A DNA stretch of 64,000 nt from Aaosphaeria pasadenensis (taxonomy: Eukaryota > Ascomycota > Dothideomycetes > Pleosporales). Shown here piece after piece: positions 32,188 to 45,649 of the stretch; position 1 is the first letter of the stretch, and every line of letters starts with the position of its first letter. A program made the translations under genes and the position numbers. The DNA is taken from NCBI GenBank assembly GCA_022813625.1, contig JAKLMB010000004.1, positions 1,240,001 to 1,304,000 on the forward strand. Reading direction: 5' to 3'. Under the pieces are notes generated by a model. That model had not been told where the DNA came from. It was given only the letters and a program-made list of their open reading frames with translations, and did no database searches.

Positions 32188-32576
32188 ATCGTCCAGTTTT
32201 TTTCTTTTTAATGACACTTTTGGGAGGATTTTATGTAATGAGTGGTGGATTCAAATGCAGGTATGAAGATGTATGCTGGCAGTGCTTCGTATGATGACGA
32301 ATTAGTAATAACAATCTTGAAATTCAAATTCCTTCGTTCAAAAAGACATACCGAGTTCATTCACCTTTGGTACATTTTAAAATTTAAACGTCGATGTACA
32401 AAGAAATATAAATAGTCACAAAACCACCCTACGCACGTATATGTGAGTGTTGTGTACAATTGAGACTTCTGCGCCATTAGTTTAGTTAATAATCTACTGA
32501 ATGACTGCGTTTATACATCAGATAGATTCTAGAAGCATAGCACATAATTTCGAAAGGTTTAGTCATGTTTGATTGC

Positions 32577-32597
32577 TGGATGGATGGATGGATGGAT
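32577..32597 (+). repeat. TGGA microsatellite
   Basis: Five tandem TGGA units. Confidence 0.9.
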
Positions 32598-32649
32598 TGG
32601 TATGTTTATTTCTGTCTGCACGTATGTGTTCGTTTATGCTTGACGCATA

Positions 32650-34170
32650 AGAAGGAAATGTGCTTTTGGGAATGAAGACTGGGAATGGGGAGGGTTATTT
32701 GGGTGTGTGGTCCGAGCTCTGTGTAATGCCATTAATGGCTGGGCAATGCTATGTATGATCTCTTTTGGGGCGATGTCGTATCGTTGGTTTGGGTGCAAGG
32801 CGCTGAGGGGACGATCGTGGCTTACCTGGGGGAAGAGGGTTTTGCATGGGAAATGGAGGATGGGGAGGGTATAGGGAAATATGCTAGATACGTGGGAAAA
32901 CGATCATGAATGTTATGAGGTAGTGTTAAGTCTGTGAAGTTGGTGACCAAGAGCTGCTGAAGGAGGGAGTTGATGGTGTGTCGGTTGGGTGCTTGGATGC
33001 CAAAGTTCATCGTTGGGTGTTTGGCGGCAGAAGAAAGGTGAATGGCGTAGTATATCCATGAGTGAGACGTCTATATTTGGACTTGGTAATTGCAGAGCAT
33101 GATGGCTTTGAGCGTATGTCTTGCGGTCCATGAGATTTCGCTACCGATACCTCCCTCTGGATCCTTTTTCGGCCTTGAGAATGTTGCCGTCCTGGGCTGG
33201 GACATCCGGACTGGCAGTCTCGTCATGACCTCCCGGGACTTCCTCGTTGTTTTCCGAAGATGTGTCACGGTCGCGACTCGATTCACGAAGCGCCCGCATG
33301 GAAAGGGCGAGCTCCTGCATCGACACCCTAGTTCTTTCCTTTCGGTTTGCCCTTCGAGTCCATTCTTCGTAGGTGGTTTCCTCATCAAGTGTTGGATGGA
33401 ATGACTCTCCACCGAAGTGTGTCCTCCGGTACGCATCCAAAAGCCTTATATCATCTTCTAACTTCACCATCTTATCTGCATGACTCCAATTTTTCTGGAT
33501 GTGACTGTCCTTCTCTTCCTCGCAATGTTCAGCTTGCTCGGAGCATCTCTGCTGTTCCTGATAAAGCCGCTCTATTTCATTATCGAGATCTTCACATTTC
33601 TCGTAATAGTCTGTCGACTCTTGACCCAGTGCTTCCTGCTTTTCGATATGTGTTCGGCGTTCCCAGAGATGCACGTTCCACTCTCCCTCCAGCTTCCTGA
33701 TGATGCTAATCAACTCCTCTGAGCTATTGGCGGAGTAGGCTAGTTCCATGGTGGTGATCATGGGGGTGTATTTAGACTGTGTCAAGTACCAGCGGCCTGC
33801 AACAATGTTACTTTGGCTTTCTTGGGCAATGAAGCGCGGATCCCTAGTTGGTAGAGGTGATAGCGATGTGACGAAGATGGTTGTTGCATGAAGTGAATCT
33901 CTGTTCTCAAATATCCAGCATTTGAGGGTATGAGATGTTTGCTTGCAGTATGTCTCGCGGATATTACTGATAGAGATGGTACAGAAGCGACGAAGAAGGT
34001 AAATAGTGCTGTTGGGTGGCGCAGTGGTAAGAGTAGGAGAGAGAAATGGAGAGAAGGAAGAAGATACCTCTTAGGATGTAAGAGAGAAAGTAGGGATCTG
34101 GATATTAGCTTATATAACAATCTATTTGCCCACCTTCACCTCCATAGCCCCATCGGCGGATTGAAAATTG
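32650..34170 (-). repeat. dispersed segmental duplication, copy A
   Basis: This block and 45650-47040 are homologous outside the gene as well. Both have a 3' flank with GAATGGGGAGGG followed by CCGAACTCTGTGT-like sequence, a similar leader (GTATTTAGACTG / GTATATGGACTG), and an upstream stretch CCTTCACCTCCATAGCCCCA / CCTTCACTTCGATTGCCTCG followed by TCGGCGGAT. Similarity is clearly diverged but collinear and in the same orientation. Confidence 0.6.
33141..33749 (-). CDS. coiled-coil protein, dispersed pair copy A
   Basis: A single exon of 202 residues from the ATG at 33749. A second ATG at 33761 would add four residues, but the 33749 start aligns residue-for-residue with its paralogue at 45964-46590 (both reach W-N 24-25 residues in). 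The protein is almost wholly helical and charged, with a long central coiled coil rich in E, K and C. A conserved C-terminal motif follows: K-L-E-D-D-I-R-L-L-D-A-Y-R-R, then L-D-E-E-T-T-Y-E-E-W-T-R-R. The tail is acidic and disordered (S-S-E-N-N-E-E). No signal peptide, membrane helix or known domain. Function unknown; both copies sit in gene-poor DNA and keep their upstream DNA. Confidence 0.7.
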   Translation of the reverse strand: MELAYSANSSEELISIIRKLEGEWNVHLWERRTHIEKQEALGQESTDYYEKCEDLDNEIERLYQEQQRCSEQAEHCEEEKDSHIQKNWSHADKMVKLEDDIRLLDAYRRTHFGGESFHPTLDEETTYEEWTRRANRKERTRVSMQELALSMRALRESSRDRDTSSENNEEVPGGHDETASPDVPAQDGNILKAEKGSRGRYR

Positions 34171-37100
34171 ATAGGTAGGTAGATTTATGGGATCTTGGTG
34201 GAGGAGATAAATGATCACTTCGGCGTGTTCAGTAAATTTGTACGCGTACGGTGGGAAACGTGTCAGGGTGGAGGTATAGTTAGGAGTGATAAGTCGAATA
34301 AGTCATTGCTTTCTTCGTTGGAGGATGATGTTGTTGCGTATAAGCGCTTTGCAAGGAAGGCACGTCACATCATAGACGAGACCAGTAATCGGCAATCAGG
34401 TAGAATGAATAGCTAATCGCCCTCTTTGGTTCTTCTCGAGAGCTTGATGGATGTGATTTGAACTCTGTCATGTCTAGATCTCTCAACTTTTGTTTCGTTC
34501 GGTGCTTTTCCTGATACACGTGACCTCCGAATGGCTTCATTGTAGCCTGCTATGGCACATCACGAGGTAGCAGTGTTTTATATCCTGCGGATTTGCATGT
34601 CGCTGCTTCAAGCAAGCTGGATGTGATGGTTGCACTTGCATATACTGTTCGGTACTTTTACATAGAGTGAGCAGCACTGTGCATTGGGAGTCAATGCGAG
34701 GGAAGATAGACTCAAAGCCTCATAGTCTCCCTCATCTTGCCGTTAGATCCGCTTGTTGTTGTAATCACGTGGCTTACGAAGAAATTGTTGCCTTGAGAGG
34801 AAGGAAGACACTTCAAGTTGAGAATAATAGGCGTATGAGGGTAAAGCGTGTCAAACTTGTCCCCGATGCCCATTTGAGAGGCCATCGGACTGTTGATTGG
34901 ACAATTACATGCTCTAGTAACTATTCTTCGTATAGAAGAGAAAATTATAGACTACCACCGTAGGTCTATAGAGCAGTGAAGGATTTAAACTGTTATGTGG
35001 CTAGACGATACATTCTTCGAAAGCTAGGTAGTCTGGGTTTAGAAGCACTTTCATGAAGCTCGCAAGCGAACAGCACGACGTTCCAACTCTCTTTAGTGCA
35101 AGAGCAGATGCAATGATTCAGAGTCTTCGTTCAATACACAGACAGAACAGAAGTTGGGGTGAGAACACCACTACACTCGCGATGTTCTAGTCAGCGGCGC
35201 AGCAAGGTTCCTCCAGGAGCTTGCACCTCAAGGCGAAGCGACTTGAAAGTCCCACAGGACGATTCAATGTGCCACATTCAAGAGATTCTAGATGATATCT
35301 CGAGGCAATGCCAATGGAAATCCGAGTAGGCGGTCGCCTATTGACACTACGCTAACATGCAGCAAAACGCACACTTCCCCCTCAACAGCGAATAACGCAT
35401 CAGTGCTATGTCAACACTGCAAATGCTCCACATCCGTCACCAAGACTTGCATTACAATGTGCCCCGCGTGACCTAGGAACAATACCTTTGACTGTTGCCG
35501 AAGACTCGGCACGCGATTCAGAACGCAGCCGTGCATCGTTCATCCGCCAAAATGTAAACCTAAAGCCGCGCCAGCGAGTCATAAACGATCAGCAATTCAG
35601 GTTTCTCGAACGGCGCCACCCACATACACATATGCAAGCGTCGTCAATCAGTCAACGCTCACGGCGCAGGCTGAATGCACGAGCAGTAGAGTTCAGAGGA
35701 CGAGTGTCGAGGGCGAGGTCGAAGGACGACATTTCATGTAAGTATCGACCAGTTGGACGAACGATAATGTACATTTACCTTCCTTATGCGTGCGTGCATG
35801 CGCGAGACGAACACTATGCAGTCTCGGATTATGTGATGAACTACAGTTATGTCATGTTATGTAGGTTTCGCGTCGCCCGTCACGTTTTGACCGCCTTCGT
35901 TTGCGATGCCAGACAGGCGAGGTAGGTCAATGCAGGTCAGCGTCTTAGCAAAGCTTCCCCTCACGTAGTATTTCGCTGCTCGGCGACGGAAATGGTATGG
36001 AGATGCGAGGTGTGATGGAGGGAGCTGGGCTTTCTTCACGAGCTTGACAGGTCGGAATATGAGCTGTTGAACGCATAGCGACACACAGCCAACCCGGTGC
36101 AAGGAGATAATTTCGTCCCCAGTAAGACGAGGGAGAACTCCAAACTCTAAAGAATTGAACTTTCTCTGGGCGTTGCTTGCTGCAGAGATCCTGGGTTGAA
36201 CTCAGGTACCCGGGTGACGGAACAGGGTGAAGACAGCAATATGAAGGGATTTTATTATCGATAGATGCTGGGATGGCCCTATATTGAACATTTGATAATG
36301 ATGTGATTTCCCATGGATGGCCCACATTTTGTAAGGGGAAATCCTGCGGGGAAATACGGGTCTAGAGATGACAGGAGTGGAGATCAAGGATCGGATGCGG
36401 GTGGAAGCAAGCCAACCCCAACCATTCTTGCGAGTTAGGTAGGTCTTCTTGCACCCTTTTTCCTTCCAAGGATTTTTACATCTGAATGGCTTTTCAATAA
36501 GTCGTACGATTTTCATTTCAGCCGAGAATAGACATAAGACGTTGACTTTGATATCGCTTTCAATTGTCGACTCACCGTCGTGAGTAATGATCACTATTGC
36601 GATATGTGCATGTTCGGTGTGAGACAAGGAAGCAACTTTCTATTCTCTCTTTGGCTGTGATCCACTCCCATGGCCGTGGGGGCATTGGTCCTTGTTGTTT
36701 CTCCATCCAATATGTGAGTGAGATTCGGTAAGATTATGGTTCAATGCGAAGATATCCGCTCTGCTAGTCTGCTGGATCTCACGGCGGCGTCGGTCGGCGA
36801 GCGGAAGGCTATGCTAATCAGAGCCATGGGACTTACGCCACGAGCAAAGTCAACTGGCAGATGCCTTGTTTGATGCGCAGAGTCATCATTATTCTTTTAT
36901 TTTATTTTTTTCGGTGTTGCACATGGCAGCGGATAAGCCACCACGCGTTGTTATTTTTGACATTCTGGTTGCATGAAGCACCGTTATGCGATTGGCTTTT
37001 TCGCTTTCGTGATGAGTGAGATGGAAGATGTGGAATTGAAATTGGAGTTGATCCTATGTAATGTCCACCAATTCGCCGTTAACGCCCAGGATATGCGAGC

Positions 37101-38778
37101 ATCACCGAAGACAAACTAAAACTGTGCTGTCATTATTTACTCATATCACACTCCGTACAGAATTGATAATTCCTACGACAGTACACAATGTACCTACACC
37201 CAAAAGTGTAAGCTGAGGGAGAGGACTGTGCAGCTATAGCAGGCTCATTAAGCACGCCATAATAGAGGCAATCGCCAATTAAGAACAATAGAAAACGCCA
37301 ACAGGTAGTTAGTCGAATCCGTTTTCGGTCATTGGTGTATACAATAACGAGTAAGGTCTGGAGGGCGTCTGAAGGAACTAGGGCGGCGGGACAATGCCTG
37401 CCAGTCTGCGGATGTCAGTGCATGGGCATGACCAACGGTAGCGAGCCAGGAAGGGAGATCAATCGATGACGGGGTAGTCATTATCAGCCTGTGAAGAGCA
37501 AGTACGGCGTAGACTCTGAAGGGCCATTGGAGAGTATTGTAAAAGTGTGAATGGAATTGGCCTTAGTTGGTTCAATATGCCACTTAGTCGGTTCGAGACT
37601 CGAATAGAACGGCCAGCCACACCTCATCTCCCATCCATTCACAACACTCACTGCCAACTTCCAACGGCACCACGCACACCCTATTCGCATCCAAACGGGG
37701 GCTTGCTGCTTATGGCTTTAGTTGCAATTCTGCTCTGAGGAGTATGCCCCGTCACACACCCACTTTCCATTCCACTAACTGTCGCGGCAGTATCAGCCTG
37801 GATGCGCGATTGAAACTGTGCACCGCGGCGCCGCTGGGGAACCACATGGCAGCATATCCTAGTTCACCATGTCGCCTGGCTGAAGTGCAGGAATAGCACG
37901 ATGTTGTCGCCTGGTATTTGGGTCAAACGCTTGCAAACAAGGCCCTGACGTCTTGGGGATCTAATACAAAGATGTCCCCTCCATGTTTGTACCTCGTGCG
38001 TTGCACAATGAGGCTCTCTGCTGCCGCATCACTGTTCCACCTCTAACCGCCAACCCATATCCAAGAGTACACTCTCGCAACTAACACGTCCTTTATTGTG
38101 TCAATTCATTATTTCCACACCGCTCTAGATACCCGTTACCGAGGGCCTCAACGCACACTTTGGCGTCTTTGTTGTTCCTTTGCCCTTCTAGGCCGTGTAA
38201 CGTTCCTCAAAAGGGTCATCATCAGAACTTGTGCTCCCTCCCTACCTATGCTGTACTCCCTTGCTCAAATTCCTGGAGACACCCGAGCACTCTGTACGCA
38301 ACCTTAGAAGAGCGCCCCCATCGGATTTTGAACATTTCCGTTGAGATCTCTTTCCAGCTCGCCTGCATTCCTGAGATCCCCGGCCTCCTCGGCACGACTT
38401 GTGTCTCGGAATACCTTCGTCGCTAGGTCCAACGTCAAGACGGTGCCTTTTCACCTTTACGCGCCTCTACGCGACGAATTCTACTTGGGACCTTCATATG
38501 CAAACGCTTTCGTCTTGGAAATAACGTCGTTGTTGACGTTGTCCCGCTCTACCAAACACGATCGTACTGCGAAGACTAACTGTCGCAAGAACCTCTGTTG
38601 GAGCACTCCGTACACTTCCCTCTGACCTCCACCCACCCAAATCCATGCGAGTTCCTAGCTGAACTATCTTTTGCGACATTTAATACCGCTTCCAGGGAAT
38701 TATCCGGCAATCTGCTCGGGCGGTATCTCGTTGTCATCCACTGTCCTAACCAAAGCGGCCAATTCGACTACCGCCAAC
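34171..38778. other. long gene-poor stretch
   Basis: About 4.6 kb without a gene I can support. A minus-strand frame at 36202-36516 has E-K-P-F-R-C-K..G-C-K-K-T-Y-L-T-R-K-N-G, which recalls a C2H2 zinc finger, but the cysteine spacing is too wide and no His pair follows. The last kilobase before 38779 is probably the promoter and leader of the receptor gene. No tRNA: GGTTGAACT at 36190 looked like a B box, but no cloverleaf forms by eye. Confidence 0.45.
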
Positions 38779-40352
38779 ATGGCCAGGAAACCTTTCACGC
38801 CTAGCCAGGTGATGGCGGTACAGATATCAGAAAGGACGATGTCTGTGTTTTCGATCCTTGGTTCTTTCTACATCATGGTCACCTTCATCAAGTGGAAATA
38901 CTTCAGGAAGCCGATCAATCGATTGGTATTTTATGCGTCCTTCGGAAACGTCATGGCCAATGTCGCTACTATGATATCAACCACTGCGTTGCCTCTCAAG
39001 GGCCAAACTCCTTCTACGCTCTGCCGATTTCAAGGTATCTTCATTCAGTGGTATGTATTCAAATGCGCTCCTCTAGTGGGACTGTGCTTACAGAAGACAG
39101 GTTTATGATGGCAGATTCTCTATGGGTAATTCAGCGTGCAATCCCTTCAATGAATCAATGCTGATCAGTTGGCTAGGTCTTCTGCATGGCGCTCAATGTG
39201 TTGATAGTATTCAAGAGCAGTTGTGATATCCGTCGCCTCCACCGACTTGAGAAGTGGTATCTTCTTTTCGCATATGGCCTGCCATTCACTCCGTGTCTAG
39301 CATACCTCATTCTCGACCACTCCCGCAAAGATCGCGTCATTGGCGGCGCAACTGTACGTAAAAACTCACATTCTTTGAACTATGACTGACGTTACCCGTA
39401 GATCTGGTGTTGGGTTGACAAAAGAGTAGAGTGGATGCGAATTGCGTGGTTCTACGCCCCCGTCTGGTTCGTCATCACCATGACACTGTCCATTTACGTC
39501 TATGTTGGGCGCACCATCTTCAGGCAGAGGGCAGAACTCAGGTCACTATCGAACCCGGTGAGAACGGACTCCACCACTCATGTCATCACCAACCCATTCA
39601 CATTCCACGAACCCCACAACATCGTCAAGCATGTCGATATGCGTGTCACTACCGAGACCATCGGTTCGGAGATCTCAGCACAGCCTACCATGTGCGCCAA
39701 CGAGTCGCGCGACTCCTTCTCCAGCACGAGGAACCTATCTAACATCACTCAAATAACAGACCCTGTACCAGCTCACCACGAAGAAGGCAGGGGATACCAA
39801 GTCATGATCAGCGCCAACCACGATTTCGAACCCACTGTGTCGCGCAAGTCATCGACCGGGAAACGAGGATCGCTAACCCGCCACACCCACATAAGGGACG
39901 GCAACTTAGCAGCCTGGAGCTACTTGAAAGTCTCATTCCTCATGTTCGCCGCACTGTTCATCGTCTGGGTGCCCTCAACCGTCAACCGCCTCCAGCAATT
40001 CATCCACAAAGATAACCCCATCTTCGGTCTCAACCTCGCCTCCGCCCTCGTCCTCCCCCTCCAAGGCTTCTGGAACGCCGTAATCTACATGTCAACAACA
40101 TGGCCCGAATGCAAGCGCGCATATCGCGAGACCCTCGAATATATAGCCCAGCGACGGCACCCGCGATCCCGGCAGTCCAAGTCACAAATCGAAAAAGACA
40201 CTCCCTACCACCACGCTGATCCCATGGACATGGAAGCCCAGATCGCGCTCCGCGAAATGCTCAACACCGACCCCCAACGCCTCCCGTCGCGGATATCTAG
40301 CAGCGAATTCTCGAGACCGTCGCACCAGGAGGAGGAGCAGCAAGGTCGATGA
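38779..40352 (+). CDS. cAMP-receptor-like G-protein-coupled receptor
   Basis: Four exons (38779-39050, 39101-39125, 39177-39353, 39402-40352) give 474 residues. A 25-nt second exon is required to join F-Q-G-I-F-I-Q-W to F-M-M-A-D-S-L-W-V-F. Seven membrane helices can be drawn: five in the first 200 residues, then a long polar third cytoplasmic loop of about 120 residues, then two more (starting about W-S-Y-L-K-V-S-F-L-M-F-A). Helix order and motifs such as N-R-L-V-F-Y-A-S-F-G-N and W-C-W-V-D fit the Dictyostelium cAMP-receptor-like class found in filamentous fungi (GprH-type), which acts upstream of heterotrimeric G proteins in nutrient or stress sensing. The C-terminal tail is hydrophilic and glutamate/glutamine-rich. 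Ligand unknown. Confidence 0.88.
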
Positions 40353-43300
40353 GAAAAGCGCGTCATGTATGGAGCAAATGTACCCCAGCCACCCCCTCCG
40401 CGCCAGTTTCGATGTCGTCCAGCAGCCCTCGTGCAACCATGGCGTCGTCAACGTGCGACGGACTTCCCTTACATCATGTGTGGGGAACGACCGCACACGC
40501 TCGTCATAGGCTGGCTGGTTCACTGCTTGCACGCCTTCCCTTCGCCGCTGCAGCCGCGGCAGCCGTCGTCGTCGAGTCTTAGCTTCGCCATCCCTCCTAT
40601 GCATGCACGGCGCTAGCCTTGGCCGTCAGGTGTAACAACGACGTTTGTTTTCTTCTATGTCTATATTCATGCCTATCTTCTTAACTGTTTAACTTTTGTC
40701 GGTTCGCGCACAATACCCTTCATATCGGTTTTGACCTCGGGTTTCTCTTTTGGATTGGGTACGGCTGATATCCCTCCGGCGTTTTGGTTCGTTGACTATG
40801 AACGAGGTGCTCGGCGCATGTTATGGGAAAGGAAGTATGCGAGGAGGACGTCTTCCCTGCTGAAAGGAAGGAAGGAAGGAAGGAAACACTTTGACGTCTT
40901 ACAGGATGATGGTCATGAGGGCATATGCGATGATGCGGTTAGCCGCTGTTGGGAAATCGTCGATTCGCGTGATCTTGTGGCGCGCTTTGATCTTGTAGGT
41001 GGGATTGAATGGCACAAATCATGGTTGGAAGCGCAGCAGCGCATGTAGGTGATGATGTAGTATAATATGATTGTTTAAATCATAACATCTTGTCTCGCGC
41101 ATGTGCTGGCTTGTCGTCTGATAAGCATGATCTCGGACAATCTACCAATTCACGATGCCTACGTCGCTATCTCATATTGTACCCATCTAATCAACTGGCA
41201 TAGTTACATCACAATCATGACCCTACTCACCACGCTCCATCTCCTGGCGATGCTCACCCCCATAAACTTCAACATCAACACCCCTCAGCCTCACATCCTC
41301 TCCAACCCTCCCCTCCCCTGCCCCCTACCCCTCCACCAACAAAAAGCAACACCACAAATCTAGACCCTCCCATCCACCACGCCTCCAACATCTCCCCCCA
41401 ACACAATGATCTCCATAACTATGGAAATCATTCCATCCCACGCCACACCCGCCGTCCAAATATCCAACATCCACGTCGCTGATCAATCCATCCCGTCCAC
41501 ATGGCGTGGCGCGAAAGGTACGCGGAACTGTACCTGCATAATGGGCTGGAGCTGGGGAGATGACACGCCATGTTAGCCAGCCACGCGCGTCCGGACGAGC
41601 TTCCGCGCAAAGGCTTAAAATTGCCAAATCTCCAAAACAATATATTTCCTTTTTCTTTATTGTTGAGCGAAAGACAACACTGATAGAACAGTGGAAAGTT
41701 CAATTCATGGCTTGGTGGTTGTTAAGGAAAAGGGGTGGTGGAAATTGAGAAAGGTAGCGGGATGTGCGGACGTCTATCAGGTAACCACCTAAGTTTATTA
41801 TCACTTTATACGAATTATCGAAAGGTAGATCACGCCGGGCGCTGTTATGTGCGACTAACTTCACGGCGAAGATTGGACATTGATTCTTATGCGGTCGGAG
41901 TACACGTACGTGGATCTATCTCTGAGACGAGAAGACTTCTGCCTGTTAGAGTAAATGTCTACACTCCTGTCTGCACCAACAAAATCCCCACAACTACACT
42001 CGTAATCGACAGGCAAAGCAAACCGCGAACGCTGACGTCCAGCGACGTTCTCCGTCGCACGTCACTCCTTAGCCCTGGCTGGTGTCGATCCGGGCAACCA
42101 CCCGCAATAGCGTCCGCTGTAGCATACTTACCTTTTGGACACTTGTTGCTGGCTCTCGCGGATCGGTGCCATGTCCACGTCCCCCGAGCACCAAGCAACC
42201 AGCGCACGTTGCGGGCAAACAGGGCAAGGCGTGGGAGGAAGGAGGAGCGAATGGATGTTGGGCTGACGGAGGCGGGTGCGTGGGAGGGGATTGGTCGGAT
42301 GGTTGCGGGTGGGAATGGTGGATTGGTTTTAAGAGGGCTCAGGGTCTGAGGGGTTTGGCGGGTTAGCTATGGGAATGGGTTGTTTGTTTGATTGGTATAC
42401 TATATTCCTAGATCAGTGGGTGGTCAGTCTACGAGTAATTCAAGAGGAGTAATGTGAAGGGAAGATGTGGAGACGGTGTTCTAGAAGGCAGTGAAGGAGT
42501 GCATTTTTGTGTCCATTTTTGAACATTGGAAATGGAATGGCTAAGTTGATGTGATGGTTGATGGATTTTGGATATTATCATACTTCCCTCCTATGTTGCG
42601 TCCTATATAACTACAAATGCAGCAAGTGAATTCATCGCTTTTGTAGCGTATTGACGACTATATTTGTGAAAATATGCACAAAGACTCCGATTACTGTCCT
42701 TTATCCCACTCGCTTGGACAACTGACACAGGAGCAGTGAATGACTAAATGGGAAATATGATACTATGCTGGATCCCTTTTATTCATCATAGGCTTCCCGT
42801 ATCGTCCGTGACTTACACCAACCACCCTATCATTGCTAGTGTTTTGTGGCTATGTTTGGATTTTATCCTCCGTTTTATCAGATGAGGGTTGAATGCACTA
42901 GCTGAGATGCTGAGACGTCGCTCCCAGACAGGTAACACAATTGATAATTATTGGAACACCCTGGAATTGATTCGCATTGATCAGCCTACAGATAAAGCTC
43001 AATGACTGTGCACGTGATGGACAAATAATAAATAGTGAAATGCATTCTTTGGTACCAGTTTACGAGGAAGGAGAAGATATTGTGGCTTGAAGGAGCGAGA
43101 GCAATGTTTCAAAGCTACAAATAACTTTCCAAAAGATTTAGAGGATCTGATTCTGGAAAGTCAAACCTTTCAGGAGTTGAAAACAATTTGAGCGAGAAAT
43201 AAGGTGAATCAGTAACCTGTTTTCGAATATGATAAATAGATAAATGACCCTAGGGCTAATTACAGTCTTACTTACCATTATTGTATATAGACAAGTCCCT

Positions 43301-43947
43301 GTTTCTACTTTTGGAATTACTAACAGCCTTTGAGTGCATTTTTACGGAATTTTCTCCACACGTCGGGTCTTCATCCTCGGCAAAAGTGATGCTCCGCCAA
43401 TTGAGGCGCGAGAGAATATATTGGACGCGTGGGTGATCTTCCAGGAATTGTTCGCGAGAATGCTGCTGACTTCTTCTAGAAAAACGGGCCAGTGACTGTT
43501 ACTATGAATATCAATTGTCACTACGCTTTTAACAACTTCAACTGGTTCGATGTTTGATCCTGTAAGTCAAGAGATCCACCTTGCAACAGCAAATATTCAC
43601 ACTCCTCGTTACTACAACGAAGTCCCGGCTATTCATGATGGATCAAAGGAGCCCTAACCTGCTCCACATCGTTTCTCGGTCGCTCATATACCCCGCGTTA
43701 TGACAATTAATTACCCTCAAACAGCCATCCCACAAAACAGATCATCGCAATTGCGTATATCGCCTTCCCCATATATTGTCCCACTTCGCATTGTCAATCT
43801 AAAAGTCGGATCGCGGGATCATAAATACTCCACATAATGTGCCATCATTATAAAAGCAAACGCCTGGTGCGTTCATTATTGCTGGCCCGTTGCGTTCTGT
43901 TGTTCATTGTCCAGTACTGAAGGTTGAACGGCTATATTCTCCCCAAA
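40353..43947. other. gene-poor stretch
   Basis: 3.6 kb with no supported gene. The AAGG microsatellite and a C-rich tract near 41280-41400 explain several long spurious frames. The last 200 bp are the promoter and leader of the GDSL esterase gene. Confidence 0.45.
40864..40885 (+). repeat. AAGG microsatellite
   Basis: Five tandem AAGG units in the presumed 3' region of the receptor gene. Confidence 0.9.
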
Positions 43948-45426
43948 ATGTTCGGAGTCCAATTATCCCTCGCAGTCACTCTCGTGGCTGCGGCTCTTTT
44001 GCCAGCAGCTGCACACGGTCGTGCCGTTGACGCCGTTGAGAAACGTCAGGATGGCTTCCATTGGGTCAACACTTGGACGAGTATGCCGCAATTGGTCGAG
44101 TCGAATAACATGCCGCCATCGCCTTTCGTACGTATTATCCATTACAACCGATTGATATTCCAGTACTGAAAGCTTGCAGAGTTCCGGGGGTGTACTGAAA
44201 GACGCAACGCTCCGCCAGACACTCCATATGTCCGTAGGGGCACCGAAGATCAAAATCACAATTTCCAACACCTTCGGCGGAAGCGATCTTCCTATTACGG
44301 CTGGTTCTGTTGCTCTCACTGCCGGTGGTGCCGCGGGAGTCAGTGGAATCCAGGAGTCGCCCCTCGCAGCCATCACTGTCGGCGGCAAATCGAGCTTCAC
44401 GGTCCCGAGGGGACAGGTGGTTACTAGCGACGAGATCAACTTCAAAGTCGAACCCCAGAGTAACATTGCCGTGACTTTGTACAGCCAGCAAGGCCAGAGC
44501 GGGAGCAGCATTACTGGACACCCGGGGAGCAGGACAACGAGTTGGTTCGTCGCTGGTAATAAGGTCAATGCTACTTCATTTTCTGGGACTGCATCGGTGC
44601 ATTGGTACGTTACCCCTGAATATAGTTGGATTTAGTCTAATCCATGCAGGTACTTCGTTTCTGCCGTTCAAGCTTATGTTCCAACGGACACTGGTTCGCT
44701 CATCATTTTGGGAGACAGCATCACCGATGGAAGAGGCAGTGACGACAACAAGAACAACAGGTAATCCAACCCGGAATCTCAACATTCCTCCTTTCGCTAA
44801 CTTTATCCAGATGGCCAGACCTCGTCCTTGCTCGCCTCCAAGCCGCAAACTACACAAACGTCGCCGTTTGCAACCAGGCCGCCGGAGGAGTAAGTCCCAG
44901 CCATTACTACCCTTTATCCTTTCAAACCTAAATTGACTGACATATGCCACTATAGAACACTGTCCTAAGCGGTGGCCTCGGACCTACCCTCCTCTCTCGC
45001 TACCAACGTGACGCCATCACCCAACCCGGCACAAAATGGGTCATGATATTCGAAGGCGTGAACGACCTCGGCAACACGCCCGACTCCTCTGCCTCTTCCG
45101 TCGCCGACCAGCTCATCAAAGCCTTCACGCAGATCGTGTCGGACGCCAAGAAAGCGGGCTTCAAAACCATCGGTGGCACCATCACGCCGTTTGGCGGGTC
45201 GAGCTACGCGGGCAACGGCCGCGAGACCGCGAGGAAGAAGGTGAATAAGTGGATCCTGGAGAGCGGGACGTTCGATCATACGGTGGATTTCTCTAAGGCT
45301 ATCGAGAATAAGAGCAATCCGAGTCAGATTGATGCGAAGTTTCATGGCGGGGATTCACTGCATCCGAATGGCGCGGGTTATAAGGCTATGGCGGATGCGT
45401 TTCCGTTGGAGATGTTCAAGGCTTGA
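43948..45426 (+). CDS. secreted SGNH/GDSL esterase
   Basis: Five exons (43948-44127, 44180-44604, 44650-44760, 44811-44889, 44956-45426) give 421 residues. It should hydrolyse an ester on a carbohydrate or lipid outside the cell. A signal peptide covers about residues 1-23, followed by a possible K-R processing site (A-V-E-K-R-Q). The N-terminal half is a beta-rich domain that begins W-V-N-T-W-T-S-M-P-Q. The catalytic part has block I I-L-G-D-S-I-T-D-G with Ser225, block III G-V-N-D, and block V S-L-H-P-N-G-A-G-Y with Asp398/His401, so all catalytic groups are present. Four introns of 45-66 nt were set by splice sites and by restoring these blocks. The 3' half of exon 5 is GC-rich. Confidence 0.9.
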
Positions 45427-45649
45427 GGGGTTGGGACTTTGCGTAGAACTGTTGTAGTGTGTGGAGAATGGATTCGGGTTGTAAATAAGACATTGATGTG
45501 CATGTATCAATTTCACACACCTACAAAATTGAACAGACGAGTTGCCTAGCTACTCATGATGCATCACGTTGCATGTTGAAGACTTTAGATATCACGCATG
45601 ATCTACGCATCTTTACATTTATGTCTACATGTATGAAGGGATAGAGACT

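Noticed and set aside
35488..35925. 145-codon plus-strand frame rich in arginine
   Set aside because: Composition follows local GC bias; no motif, no splice context and a poor start.
36180..36215. Possible tRNA (GGTTGAACT B-box-like)
   Set aside because: No matching acceptor stem, D arm or anticodon loop could be folded around it.
41735..42349. 204-codon plus-strand frame
   Set aside because: No recognisable segment; the end is G-rich repeat-like DNA; overlapping frames on both strands are equally open.
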